The notes beneath the pieces are model-generated. The model made no database searches and was not told the DNA's origin. It was given only the letters and a program-made list of their open reading frames with translations. The translations under genes and the position numbers were made by a program. This document shows, piece by piece, positions 37,293 through 46,242 of a stretch of DNA of 64,000 bases (within the stretch, counting starts at the first letter, position 1; every line of letters begins with the position of its first letter). This DNA is from Rhodococcus rhodnii (GTDB lineage Bacteria > Actinomycetota > Actinomycetes > Mycobacteriales > Pseudonocardiaceae), in contig JOAA01000043.1 of NCBI GenBank assembly GCA_000720375.1, positions 1 through 64,000 of the forward strand. The letters run 5' to 3'.

Positions 37293-38297
37293 ATGATGGT
37301 CAGATCGATCGGTGCCATCATGCTTGCGACCGTCCTCATGGTCGGCTTCCCATCGACAGTCCTGGCGGACCCATCGCCGTCATGGAACATCCTCGAAGTG
37401 GTCACCGTGCCGCCGTTGCCGTCCGCAAAGTTCACATTGGACGGTAAACCGCTCACGACCGACGACAAAGGTGCGGCGCGCGCGACCGTGCGGCGCAGCC
37501 GGGAAAAGCACCAACTGCGATTGCTCACGCCGCACCTGGACATACCCGACGGATCCGCCGACTTCGTCCGGTGGGCCGGGCGTGGTAACACCGACCAGGC
37601 ATTCACCCCGTCCCTGGATTCCCTCGTGATCGGGCGCAAAACCCGGATCCAGGCCATGTTCCAGACCACCCGAACCGTTCGCTACGGCTTCGTCGACCAG
37701 GCTCGCCGGCCGGTCGCACCAGACCGGATCACCTCGCTGACCATCCGCAGTGACTCCGGTCAGCACCTGACCCTGGAGGGTGTCCGGCCGGTCCGGCTGA
37801 CCGCGGTTCGGCCCGTGCTGGAAGCCGGTTCCGCTGTCGGCAAAGAGGTGACGTACTACCTGCAGAGTGTTGTGATCGACGGTACGAACGTCGTCAACGC
37901 CGGGGAACAACGCTTGATGCCCGACCGGACGGCTGCTGCCAAGTTCGTCGTACGGCTGCGATCCGCGCATTTCCAGATCCGTGACTGGTTGTTCGGCCGC
38001 CCGCTCATCACCGGAATCGAACTGACCTATCCGGACGGTCGCGCCGAGCGGTTCGCGGCGGGCGCTGACGGCAACCTGGCGCTGGACAACCTCGCCAGGG
38101 GTACCTACCAGGTCAGGGCGTCCGGCTCTGGCTACGCGCAACTCCAGGAGGTCGCGTTGTCCCGCAGCCAGTACATCAGGCTCCCGGTAGTGACCTATGT
38201 GGACATGGCCACTCTGGCCGTCGCCACGTTGACGACGCTGACCGTGCTCGTCTTGGTGGGCAGACGGCGGCGCAAGCGATCGGGGGCGGCCGCGTGA
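37293..38297 (+). CDS. Exported, C-terminally anchored protein of unknown function
   Basis: A 334-residue protein with a signal peptide (SIGAIMLATVLMVGFPSTVL), an extracytoplasmic beta-rich part, and a C-terminal helix (TLAVATLTTLTVLVLVGRR) with a basic tail. Residues 235-285 (TYPDGRAERFAAGADGNLAL, then GTYQVRASGSGY) look like a carboxypeptidase-regulatory or SpaA-like Ig fold. No catalytic motif was seen. GGAG lies 5 bp before the ATG. Anchor and gene order resemble its neighbours, so it is probably part of the same surface apparatus; the next gene overlaps its stop. Confidence 0.7.
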   Translation: MMVRSIGAIMLATVLMVGFPSTVLADPSPSWNILEVVTVPPLPSAKFTLDGKPLTTDDKGAARATVRRSREKHQLRLLTPHLDIPDGSADFVRWAGRGNTDQAFTPSLDSLVIGRKTRIQAMFQTTRTVRYGFVDQARRPVAPDRITSLTIRSDSGQHLTLEGVRPVRLTAVRPVLEAGSAVGKEVTYYLQSVVIDGTNVVNAGEQRLMPDRTAAAKFVVRLRSAHFQIRDWLFGRPLITGIELTYPDGRAERFAAGADGNLALDNLARGTYQVRASGSGYAQLQEVALSRSQYIRLPVVTYVDMATLAVATLTTLTVLVLVGRRRRKRSGAAA

Positions 38298-39361
38298 TAC
38301 GACTGTCCGCCCTGCTGGCCGTCCTGATCTCGGTTCTGCTACCCCAGTCGGCAGCCGGCGGGAAGGCCCGCCCGCCAGTGCTGGCGTACTACTACATCTG
38401 GTACGACGAAAACTCGTGGAACCGGGCGAAGACGGACTATCCCCTTCTGGGCCGCTACTCCAGCGACGACGCCGACATCATGCGCAGGCACATCCTGGCG
38501 GCCAAGAGCGTCGGCATCACCGGGTTCGTCGTCAGCTGGAAGTCCACTCCCACGCTGGATCGCAGACTGGCGACACTGACGGGCGTTGCGCGGACGGAGG
38601 ACTTCAAGCTCTCGATCATCTACCAGGGACTGGACTTCGACCGCAACCCGCTGCCCACCGAGCGGGTGGCCACCGACCTGCTGCTGTTCGAAGAGCGCTA
38701 CGCGGCCGACCCGGTGTTCGCCGTGTTCGGCAAGCCGCTCGTGATCTGGTCGGGGACTTGGAAGTTCTCCCTCGAGGGCATTACCCGCGCCGCCGGGCCG
38801 GTGCGGGACAGGCTGCTGGTCCTCGGGTCGGAAAAGAGTCTCGCGGGCTACGAGCGCATCGCGTCCGCAGTGGACGGTAACGCGTACTACTGGTCCTCCG
38901 TCGACCCTCGACGCGACAAGCGCGCAGCAGCCAAGCTCACTGCCATGAGCACAGCCGTGCACCGGCACAAAGGGCTGTGGATCGCACCGTTCGCACCAGG
39001 ATTCGACGCACGGGTCATCGCCGGCAAGCGCGTGGTCGACCGGCGGGACGGCGAGACGCTGCGACGCCAGTACGCGGCCGCGATCAACTCGTCCCCGGAC
39101 GCCCTCGGTCTGATCAGCTGGAACGAGTTCAGCGAGAACTCCCATATCGAACCCAGCATCGCCCATGGCGACCGCTACCTAGACGTCCTGCGAGACATCA
39201 CACGCACACCCACGCCCACCCTCAACCCGCTGGCAGCAGACTCCAGCAGCACAGACAATCCAGGCAGATCCCCGATCGGCCTGGCCGTGACGAGTGGCAC
39301 CCTTCTACTCACCATCCTGCTCATCCTGCTGATCCGGCACCGACACCGACACCGATCCTGA
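38294..39361 (+). CDS. Membrane-anchored GH99-like glycoside hydrolase
   Basis: A 355-residue protein: signal peptide (LSALLAVLISVLLPQSAAG), a TIM-barrel domain like the GH99 endo-mannosidase/GH71 group (VLAYYYIWYDENSWNRAKTD, GITGFVVSWKS, a final GLISWNEFSENSHIEPS), and a C-terminal helix (GTLLLTILLILLIRHRHRHR). The WNEFxExxHIEPS ending is the catalytic-face signature of GH99-like proteins. The GTG start overlaps the previous stop. Presence of a mannan-type hydrolase next to mannosyltransferase-like genes suggests the operon builds and trims a mannose-containing surface glycan (inference). Confidence 0.85.
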   Translation: MIRLSALLAVLISVLLPQSAAGGKARPPVLAYYYIWYDENSWNRAKTDYPLLGRYSSDDADIMRRHILAAKSVGITGFVVSWKSTPTLDRRLATLTGVARTEDFKLSIIYQGLDFDRNPLPTERVATDLLLFEERYAADPVFAVFGKPLVIWSGTWKFSLEGITRAAGPVRDRLLVLGSEKSLAGYERIASAVDGNAYYWSSVDPRRDKRAAAKLTAMSTAVHRHKGLWIAPFAPGFDARVIAGKRVVDRRDGETLRRQYAAAINSSPDALGLISWNEFSENSHIEPSIAHGDRYLDVLRDITRTPTPTLNPLAADSSSTDNPGRSPIGLAVTSGTLLLTILLILLIRHRHRHRS

Positions 39362-39476
39362 TGACTTCGGCGGCTCCGCAGAACCGTCTTCTGCCAGCAG
39401 GTCCGTTCTTGTTGTTCGGTGCCATGACGGCGATCGGCATTGTCCCCCAAGTTAGAGCGGTCTTGGGTCGATGTCG

Positions 39477-40331
39477 CTACCCGTAGGTTTCTGCGAGCGT
39501 GCGCTCAATCAGCTCGATCGACTCGACCTCGCCAAGCGCCTGGCTTCGTGGATACTCGAAGACGTCGCGAGCGTAGGGCAGCTTCTTGGGGTCTTCCGTG
39601 TCCATCGGGCCAGCGAGATGATCGACGTGCAGCAAGTCGGGATCGGTCGATTCGGGCAGTGTCAGAAGCGTGAACGCTCCCGCTACCACGCAAGGGCCCT
39701 GATCCTCAGTAGGAAGTATGTGCACGGCGACGGCACGGAGAGCTGCGGTGTCGATGAGACGCTGCAACTGCTTACGCATCGTTTCGAGTCCACCAACGGT
39801 ACGGCGCAACACCATCTCATCCATGACTGCGATCAACCGCAGCGGACGCTTCCGATCGGTGAGGCGTTTCTGTCGGATCCGTCGGATGGTCAACTCGTCG
39901 TTTGGCGACGGATGGTTCCAGTGTTTGAGCAATGCCACCGTGTATTGCTTGGTTTGGAGCGGGTCCGGTACGACGAGCGGCGAGAAAACGCACGCCAACG
40001 CGGATGCGGTCTCGACATCGACGTGATATCGGCTTTTCAGGCCGTGCGCCTGGTACCACGGTCGTTTGAGGGCTTTGCGAACTTCGTGGACCAGGACAGG
40101 GTCGTGGCAGTCGTAGACATCCATCATCGAACGAATCAGGTGGACGTTTGGCTTGGTCTCGCCTGTTTCTACGTGATGCAACGCGCTTCGCGTCTTGTCC
40201 AGCAGGAATGCAGCCTCGTCCAAGGTAAGGTTTGCCTTCTCCCGCATGTGGCGGAGCTTGGCTCCGAGCCTGCTCCGCAGGAAGGATGGACGGCTGGGCT
40301 CAGATATGGAACCCCACATGACGATGCTCAT
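39477..40331 (-). CDS. XRE regulator with DUF5753 domain (Scr1-type)
   Basis: About 284 residues from ATG 40331 (MSIVMWGSISEPSRPS); the frame is open further but lacks similarity. The N-terminal helix-turn-helix reads LGAKLRHMREKANLTLDEAA, LLDKTRSALHHVETGE. The C-terminal half is DUF5753 (VVPDPLQTKQYTVALLKHW, RLIAVMDEMVLRRTVGG, LPESTDPDLLHVDHLAG). Such proteins abound in Streptomyces relatives, often with small DUF397 partners or ATPase-fold proteins. It converges on the GH99-like gene. It and the homologue at 44184-45065 bracket an enzyme cassette. Confidence 0.9.
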   Translation of the reverse strand: MSIVMWGSISEPSRPSFLRSRLGAKLRHMREKANLTLDEAAFLLDKTRSALHHVETGETKPNVHLIRSMMDVYDCHDPVLVHEVRKALKRPWYQAHGLKSRYHVDVETASALACVFSPLVVPDPLQTKQYTVALLKHWNHPSPNDELTIRRIRQKRLTDRKRPLRLIAVMDEMVLRRTVGGLETMRKQLQRLIDTAALRAVAVHILPTEDQGPCVVAGAFTLLTLPESTDPDLLHVDHLAGPMDTEDPKKLPYARDVFEYPRSQALGEVESIELIERTLAETYG

Positions 40332-40426
40332 GGCGCTGCGGATCCTGTGTAGTGGAACAAGAGCGAGGCTTGTGTTCTTGTGGATGGGTGTCGGCGAGGA
40401 CGGTGTCCGAGTCCCTTGGGGTGTTG

Positions 40427-40774
40427 CTAGTCCTCGGAAGCGTCGGCTGTGGGGTTGACCCAGACCAGTTGCGGCGTGGCGTTGTCGGTCCTGTGAATGT
40501 ACGCCAGAGCGTTTTCGGCGTCTGCCAAGAAGTATTTGCTGTTGCCATTGGCCTTGACCATGTAAGCCTGGTCGTCGAATGACATGCCCCACGCTGCGAC
40601 CGTGGCATCGCTCTGGTCGTCACGCTCAAGCACAACGGCGAAGACTTGCGGTGCTTGGTCTGCGACCATCTCGTTCACCATCGCAGTGAATTCCGTTTCG
40701 GTGTCGGAGGTCTGCGGTTCTGTCTCGCCCTTGCTTGCACTGTCAATAGTGGACTGTTCTGTCATATCAGACAC
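40427..40774 (-). CDS. Small acidic hypothetical protein
   Basis: About 115 residues starting at a GTG (VSDMTEQSTIDSAS) with AGGAG 5 bp upstream; ATG 40765 is the alternative. The N-terminal third is acidic and probably disordered (SKGETEPQTSDTETEFTAMV). The rest looks like a small alpha/beta fold (APQVFAVVLERDDQSDATVA, YFLADAENALAYIHRTDN). No family recognised. It lies 95 bp upstream of the XRE/DUF5753 gene in the same orientation and may be its partner. Confidence 0.65.
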   Translation of the reverse strand: MSDMTEQSTIDSASKGETEPQTSDTETEFTAMVNEMVADQAPQVFAVVLERDDQSDATVAAWGMSFDDQAYMVKANGNSKYFLADAENALAYIHRTDNATPQLVWVNPTADASED

Positions 40775-40897
40775 GTCGGCTCCTAGTAGTAATTGGGTTT
40801 GTTGTTGATCCGTCGTGCGGAACGACGGCGATGGTGGGCAGCCCGGTCTGTGTGGCGCGGTTTCGGTGCCGGGCCACACAAACCGGCGGGCGCACTG

Positions 40898-41494
40898 CTA
40901 CAGGTTTTTCAGCCCCTTGCGCACGCTCCGCAGAAGCTCTTCATCAACGTGTGGCGGCGGTGACCGCTGAATGCGTGGCGCACGTGATGCCGGTCGCTTC
41001 GGCAGGCCGCGCTCCGTCAGCTCGAAATGTGGCAGCTCCAGTTCGCACCAGACCACCCGCCCCGCCTGTGTGGGATAGAAGTTCCAGCGCTTACTCAGCC
41101 AGCGGAAGTCCTCGGACGGATTGGGAGGTTCACGATGTCGGTCAGCAACCTCGATGACAACCGCATGATCGAACAGCATTAGCCGCACGCAGACGAGAGC
41201 CAGGTCGTCCAAATCAACCCAACGCGGAGATGGATCGGGTACACCGGTTAGCTTCACGGCCTGCATGACCATCTCGGAGAGCAGAGTTTCACCGTTGAGA
41301 GCCAACTCCTGATGGTCCCACTTGATCAGCGTGTAGTTGAGGAACAGGAGGCCGACGTGTACGGCCGTGGACGTGGCCGCCAGGGTCAGACTGGATACGA
41401 CCCTCGGCCGCGGCGTGTTAGTCATGACCCGCTCGGCTGGGACGGTCACTGTGGTTACGTACTCCGTGTTGGAGTGCGCGGCCGTTGCCGTCAT
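40898..41494 (-). CDS. HATPase-fold regulatory protein
   Basis: About 198 residues from ATG 41494, which has a GGGAG site; the frame is open to 41578. The fold pattern resembles anti-sigma-factor kinases and related ATP-binding proteins: AERVMTNTPRPRVVSSLTL, a long helix, then DDLALVCVRLMLFDHAVVIE. The usual Asn-box and glycine-rich ATP-lid motifs are weak, so binding of ATP is uncertain. Proteins like this often sit beside DUF5753 regulators in actinomycetes, as here. It may modulate one of the two XRE proteins. Confidence 0.65.
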   Translation of the reverse strand: MTATAAHSNTEYVTTVTVPAERVMTNTPRPRVVSSLTLAATSTAVHVGLLFLNYTLIKWDHQELALNGETLLSEMVMQAVKLTGVPDPSPRWVDLDDLALVCVRLMLFDHAVVIEVADRHREPPNPSEDFRWLSKRWNFYPTQAGRVVWCELELPHFELTERGLPKRPASRAPRIQRSPPPHVDEELLRSVRKGLKNL

Positions 41495-41688
41495 GAAATG
41501 CCGCTCCCTTCCACTGCGAAAGGCAAACCTTCGCCGGTTGCGCAACGGAGTTGCCGTCGCCAAGACATCGCCGGTCATGCCTGCTCAGGGGTTTTGCTTG
41601 TGAGCGCGAGGTTGCTTCTCAAGAACGGCCCGATCACACGGCGATGCCGTGCCGCAGATGGCAGATAGGCCGTGTGGCTATGCAGCCG

Positions 41689-42333
41689 TCACCCTGTCGA
41701 TGACGCAGCAAAGAAATTGAGTAGCCGATCTCGAATGACTGCCGCCGACTGTTCAGCTGGCCGCTGGTTGCAGTCCACGCGCAGCACGTCGAAACCGGCT
41801 TGGATCAACCGGTCGATGGCTTGCCGGTAAAAATGGACCTCGGCGTGTGAGCTGCCGGGGGTGCCCTGGAAGCGGTTGTGTGGTCCGCGTTCGTTCAACC
41901 GTTCCGAGATGATGTCGGGGTCGGCTTCGAGAATGACGGCGAGATCAGGCCGCTTGGCCTCGGCGTTGAGCTGCCAGAGGAACGCCGGGTCGATGCCGTC
42001 GAAGCGTTGCATCACCAGGCCAGATGGGATGTAGCGGTCGGAGATAACCATCCGGCCCGCTTCGATGTACGGCCTGATCTCGGTCTCGATGTGGTGATAG
42101 CGATCTGCCGCGTACAGGCAGGCCAGAGCGTGACCGGTGACCGTGTCGGTCAACTCCTGGCACAACACGCCGATCGGGCCGTTGCTCGGCTCGGCCGTGA
42201 CGTGCACGTCTTCGCCAGCGGAGACGAGCAACTGCGCCAGGTGGTGAACGATCGTGGATTTCCCGGCGCCGCTCGGTCCATCCACACTGACGAACAGGCC
42301 GCGCCGATGATCAGAAAAGGGCCGGAGGTTCAT
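41689..42333 (-). CDS. tmk: Thymidylate kinase-like protein
   Basis: About 214 residues starting at the ATG of MNLRPFSDHRRGL, behind GGGAGGGGGCGAGG. Seen are the P-loop VDGPSGAGKST, the DRY motif VISDRYIPSGLVMQRF, and a lid-like RLNERGPHNRFQ with two arginines. dTMP kinase phosphorylates dTMP to dTDP. Housekeeping Tmk is single-copy; being embedded between a DnaQ-type exonuclease and regulatory genes makes this an accessory copy. Its start overlaps the exonuclease stop by 23 bp, so the two are coupled. Confidence 0.85.
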   Translation of the reverse strand: MNLRPFSDHRRGLFVSVDGPSGAGKSTIVHHLAQLLVSAGEDVHVTAEPSNGPIGVLCQELTDTVTGHALACLYAADRYHHIETEIRPYIEAGRMVISDRYIPSGLVMQRFDGIDPAFLWQLNAEAKRPDLAVILEADPDIISERLNERGPHNRFQGTPGSSHAEVHFYRQAIDRLIQAGFDVLRVDCNQRPAEQSAAVIRDRLLNFFAASSTG

Positions 42334-42901
42334 CCTCGCCCCCTCCCGGTGAGTCGCCGCGTAGTTCCTCAATGGACAGAGGCGTGTTGTCGCGGGTAGC
42401 CAGCAGCACGAAGAGGCGCGCGGCGACTAGTACATCGTAGGTAGCGCGATGCGGTGTGAGGCCGTCCGGCAATCCCTCGGCCAACGTGAACGTTTCGACC
42501 AGGGACCCGAGCTTGTAGCTGCTCTGTTTGGGGAGGAGGCGCTTGGCGAGTTTCAGTGTGTCCAGTACCTCCGGGCACTCCCACTCGCCCAGGTGGCGCT
42601 GAAGAACACCGACGTCAATATGCGCATTGTGGGCGACCAGCACGTCAGCATTCAGCGCCCGGCGTACCTCGTCCTGGACGTCCGCGAACGAAGGCGCATC
42701 GGCCACGTCCTCATTGGTCAGGCCGTGGATGCGGGTAGCGAAGTACTTGATGGGCCGCTCGGGCGTGACCAGCCAGCTGGACGGCTTGCCCATCACACCA
42801 TTGATGATGGGCACCGTGGCGACCTCCACCAGGTCGGGTGGCTGCTGGCCGTTGCCTTCCACGTCCACGACGGCGTAGCTCAGCTTCGTCCAGTCAGTCA
42901 T
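42311..42901 (-). CDS. DnaQ-like 3'-5' exonuclease (DEDDh)
   Basis: About 196 residues from ATG 42901. Exo I is seen as YAVVDVEGNGQ (D13, E15), Exo II as VLVAHNAHIDVGVL, and Exo III as LTPHRATYDVLVAARL with the catalytic His and Asp. It is the size of a free-standing DnaQ/RNase T-type exonuclease with no polymerase or UvrC domain. It lies between the radical SAM gene and the thymidylate kinase-like gene and overlaps the latter. Role inferred: degradation or proofreading of short nucleic acids within the cassette. Confidence 0.88.
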   Translation of the reverse strand: MTDWTKLSYAVVDVEGNGQQPPDLVEVATVPIINGVMGKPSSWLVTPERPIKYFATRIHGLTNEDVADAPSFADVQDEVRRALNADVLVAHNAHIDVGVLQRHLGEWECPEVLDTLKLAKRLLPKQSSYKLGSLVETFTLAEGLPDGLTPHRATYDVLVAARLFVLLATRDNTPLSIEELRGDSPGGGEDEPPALF

Positions 42902-42966
42902 CGTGAGGTGCGTCCTTCCATCCGGTGTCGGCCCGACCATGGCGGCGCGCGTGGTGTGGGTGACGA

Positions 42967-44052
42967 TCATCGTGGACCTGGAAGCCGAGCGCGTGTTGGA
43001 GGTAGTAGCGCGGTTGTTCCGTGTCGAGGCCGGACACCTCCGCGGCCCGCTGGAGTGACGCTGACGATCTTCAGGTCGCGCGCTTCGGGCAAAGCGCGGG
43101 CAACCTGCAGAATCTGCTCACCGGTCGGTACCCGGTGGGCCTGAGCACAGAGGTCGAGCTGGCTCATCGGGCAAATGTCGCACAACTCCCGAATGCCGTA
43201 GTGACCGTTGTAGTCCGGCAGGCCATGCACATAGCTCACCGCGCACGAGGTCTTGCGGAACAACGAGGTCGCCCCGGCAAAGACGGTCAACACGCGCTGC
43301 TCCAAGGTTTCGGGCACGATCTTCCGGCGTGCGGTGTCGTCGTAGGGCTCCGGCAGGCCGTTCGCCTGGTAGTACTCCGCGATTTGGTTGCGGTAGAACA
43401 GACCGGTGAATACCGTGGCGTCGGCGGACTGGCTCAACTCGTAAGCCGTGTTGAGGTGCTCGTCCGAGTCGTTCAGGCCGGGCACGAGCGGACGCCAGTA
43501 GAGGATCGTTCGGTACAGGCGCGGACGCACCTGGCTTACCAGCCTCAACGAGTCGGCCGCGACGGTGGACGGGTAGGGCTCGATCTGCTTGTTGTCGATG
43601 CCCGAGTACGTGAACAGCAGCGTCACCTTGAGGTTCTTGATCTGGTTGAGCCGCTGTGTGTCCTCCTGCTTCACCTGGTATCGCGTGATGACCAACACGG
43701 GGTTGGTCAACCCGCGCTGGTCGAGGTCTTCCAACACGGCGAACGTGTGTGCCTTGACGGCGGGCAGGAACGGGTCAGTCGCCCGGTTGAATACCTGAAC
43801 CGGTGTCACGTGCGGCACGAAGTACTGGTGATTGGTCAGCTGTTCGACGGCCTCAGAATCACTTAGCAAGGCGCGCGGTTGGCGCTGATCCCACAGGCCA
43901 TAGGTGTGCCGGATGCAGTACGCGCAGTCCAGCGGGCACCCCTGGATGTGATTCAGGCTCAGGCCGGACTTGCGGTACTCGACGATCTCTCGGGCGCGCT
44001 CTGGCAGTCGATCGATCTGGTCTCTGGTGAGCAATGGGACAGAGGTAGGCAC
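42967..44052 (-). CDS. Radical SAM enzyme with C-terminal cysteine cluster
   Basis: A 361-residue protein from a GTG start. The radical SAM motif is CPLDCAYC (C39, C43, C46), followed by a TIM-barrel-like body (TPVQVFNRATDPFLPAVKAH, LYWRPLVPGLND). Further cysteines (SCAVSYVHG, ELCDICPMSQLDLC) could hold a second iron-sulphur cluster. It recalls the spore-photoproduct-lyase-like branch, but the substrate is not evident. The last ~30 residues read poorly as protein, while the neighbouring frame gives a better C-terminus (GLDTEQPRYYLQHALGF) ending at 42894 and overlapping the exonuclease start. A one-base frameshift near 43045 is likely. Confidence 0.83.
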   Translation of the reverse strand: MPTSVPLLTRDQIDRLPERAREIVEYRKSGLSLNHIQGCPLDCAYCIRHTYGLWDQRQPRALLSDSEAVEQLTNHQYFVPHVTPVQVFNRATDPFLPAVKAHTFAVLEDLDQRGLTNPVLVITRYQVKQEDTQRLNQIKNLKVTLLFTYSGIDNKQIEPYPSTVAADSLRLVSQVRPRLYRTILYWRPLVPGLNDSDEHLNTAYELSQSADATVFTGLFYRNQIAEYYQANGLPEPYDDTARRKIVPETLEQRVLTVFAGATSLFRKTSCAVSYVHGLPDYNGHYGIRELCDICPMSQLDLCAQAHRVPTGEQILQVARALPEARDLKIVSVTPAGRGGVRPRHGTTALLPPTRARLPGPR

Positions 44053-44183
44053 CTAGTCTCCCGAAGCGGTGAGGGGAACCGTGAAGTGGCTCTACTTCGG
44101 CAGAGTAAGACTGAACGTCGAACTCGACCAGAAAGTTTCTTGATATTTCTCGAACTTGCACGAGGGCGTGAAAGCCTAAGAAA

Positions 44184-45065
44184 TCAGTCGCTATCTTCAG
44201 TTACCTCTGCGGCAAGATCGTCTGCGATCTGGTTGATGATCGTCCGCGCCGACCTTCCGTAGCTGGCGACGGCCGCCAGCTGCTCGAAGGCGTTGCTGTA
44301 CAGCTCGATCTCCTGCGGCTGTCGCAGATCGAGCGCGGCGCTGAAGGTCTCGACCAGCACCCGCTCCTCGTCGTATAGCCAAAATCCGTGCCATGGCGAT
44401 GTGGCGTACTGGGTCTTGAAGCCGATAATGCCAAGCCGCACATTGGGCAGCTGAGAGAAAGAGACCAAGCGGTCCAGCTGGCCCAACATGACCTCCGATG
44501 GGCACAACCTGAACCGTAGAGCCGCCTCGGTCAATACGAAGTGGAACCGCTTATCCGGGCGGTACAGAATCTCTTGTCGCCGCATCCGGGTGGCCACCGC
44601 GTCGTTAATGTCATTCGGCAGCTTCAATCGGCGAATCCCCTCAGCGAAACGCGCTCGCGCATACTCCGCAGTTTGAAGCAGCCCCGGAATGACGGTGGCC
44701 TCGAACGCCCGAAAGAGTCGTGTCTTTTGATCCCATTCGATCAGCTCTTGCTGACGGGGCTTCAGGCCGGTTCGGAGGATGCGCTGCCACTCGGCGTGCT
44801 GGACTTCGAGGGTGTGTAGTGAGGCAAGCAGGGCGTCAGTCTCGGCCTCGCTGTGGGTGGCGCGCGTCCACTCACGAATGTCCTCGTCGGTTGGTGTTTG
44901 CCGACCGTTTTCCAGCTTGGAGATCTTCGACGGTGGCCATGACAAAAACTCCGCGAGCTCCCGACCGGTGAAGCCTGCGGTCGTGCGAAGCTCGCGGAGC
45001 CGTTTGCCAAGCGCGTTCCGTGCCTCGTGAACGTTAGACGAGCCCGAGGTGTTGTTCGGCGGCAA
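44184..45065 (-). CDS. XRE regulator with DUF5753 domain (Scr1-type)
   Basis: A 293-residue protein. The helix-turn-helix reads LGKRLRELRTTAGFTGRELA, FLSWPPSKISKLENGRQTPT; DUF5753 follows (RLFRAFEATVIPGLLQTAEY, FVLTEAALRFRLCPSEVMLG, SPWHGFWLYDEERVLVETF). A TTG at 45065 (GGAAC upstream) is the only good start in frame and overlaps the preceding small ORF by 32 bp, implying translational coupling. It lies upstream of the radical SAM operon and is a candidate regulator of it. Confidence 0.88.
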   Translation of the reverse strand: MPPNNTSGSSNVHEARNALGKRLRELRTTAGFTGRELAEFLSWPPSKISKLENGRQTPTDEDIREWTRATHSEAETDALLASLHTLEVQHAEWQRILRTGLKPRQQELIEWDQKTRLFRAFEATVIPGLLQTAEYARARFAEGIRRLKLPNDINDAVATRMRRQEILYRPDKRFHFVLTEAALRFRLCPSEVMLGQLDRLVSFSQLPNVRLGIIGFKTQYATSPWHGFWLYDEERVLVETFSAALDLRQPQEIELYSNAFEQLAAVASYGRSARTIINQIADDLAAEVTEDSD

Positions 45066-45192
45066 AGTCGTTCCGTTTCACGGCGTGATGCCAGGCAGCG
45101 TCACGCCAGTAGTTGTGCTTCACGATCATGGCAAGATCTTCGATGACCTCGCCGCCCAGGAAGACGTCATTGCCGAGGAAGCGGGCACGCAT
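45034..45192 (-). CDS. 52-residue small protein upstream of XRE regulator
   Basis: Starts at an ATG with a strong AAGGAGG site (MRARFLGNDVFLGGEVIEDL) and ends inside the next gene. It is shorter than, but placed like, the small partners that accompany DUF5753 regulators; the sequence does not clearly match DUF397. The core HNYWRDAAWHHAVKRNDFAA is aromatic and charged. It is probably translated, in view of the ribosome site and overlap. Confidence 0.6.
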   Translation of the reverse strand: MRARFLGNDVFLGGEVIEDLAMIVKHNYWRDAAWHHAVKRNDFAAEQHLGLV

Positions 45193-45376
45193 GAAGCCTC
45201 CTTGCGAGAAATTCAGAGAAGCATTCTCCTCCATCGTCACCCAGAGAGGGCCTCACGTCAACGACGCTTGATGGTCGGCGGTCGTGACAGGCTGCATTGC
45301 AAGGTCAATGCGGTCGCACGCATCGAAGCAGAGCGCGGCGTCCTCGCGGACCGGTTCAGCTCCACGCCCCTCACGC

Positions 45377-45920
45377 TCATCGGCTGAGCATCTGGCCTCC
45401 CGTCCACGTTGGATGCTGGATGACGAGCTCGCGGACGACTGGTGCCTGGGTGAGCTGGTCGCACACGCGTGCCCAGTTGTCGTGCTTGTCGATGAGCGTG
45501 TAGCCCTGTGGCGGTTGAAACCCTTCCAGCATCGTCGCCAACTCGTCGGCAGTAAATCCGGGATACTCGCGGATCGTGCGGATCGGCATCGCGTGGGCCA
45601 GTTCGACGTCTTGGAGGTAGGCGTAGACGGACTGGCCGTTGCCGGGGTTGGCTCGCTCGGCGATGTCAGCGATCGATCGTGGGTCCGACCACCGCCTCGC
45701 CCAGGTCGATCACTGCGATGAGCTTCGAGACTGGCGCGGTCAGGTACACGTACCAGGTGGTCGGCTGGCCCTTAAGGTACCGGCGGCGGAACTCGTGGGT
45801 CTTCAGGCCCTGCCACATGAGCTCGTAGTACTCGGGCTTGAGCGACATCAGCACGCGCTCGCCGGGCAAGATGGCGCCGAAGTCGTTGGGCGCCCCACAC
45901 TCCCGTCCACACGTGATCAT
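45377..45920 (-). pseudogene. ASCH-domain protein with frameshift
   Basis: The first frame carries an ASCH-like start (GERVLMSLKPEYYELMWQG, HEFRRRYLKGQPTTWYVYLT, VIDLGEAVVGPTID) and stops at 45666. One base over, the protein continues convincingly (ADIAERANPGNGQSVYAYLQ, HAMPIRTIREYPGFTADEL) to a stop at 45377. A single extra base near 45680 separates the halves. ASCH domains bind RNA or modified nucleosides. It may be a true pseudogene or a sequencing error; the exact start is uncertain (ATG 45920 or 45848). Confidence 0.72.
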
Positions 45921-46242
45921 CTGTGCCGCGATGGGCGGCTCGCTGCGGTGCCCGAAGTCTAGTCCGGGGTCAGGGCACCGTCTGTAGTCCTCTCTCTTGC
46001 GATGGCATCCGGGTGACACCGCTGAGACCGGCCAGTTCCTCGTGAGCTTGCCCCGCATGAATACCGCCCGCGTCGGTCTTGCTGCCCCGTCCTGACGCGA
46101 TCAAGCCTCCTGGCATTTCCCCTCAGGAAATCGATCAGTAGGTTCCCGTACACCTCGACGTCCATCTTGATCTGCGACAACTCATTGGCCGATCGAACGC
46201 TCCGCCAAAGAGTTTCAGGCGCAGGACGCTGGAGGTGCCGGT

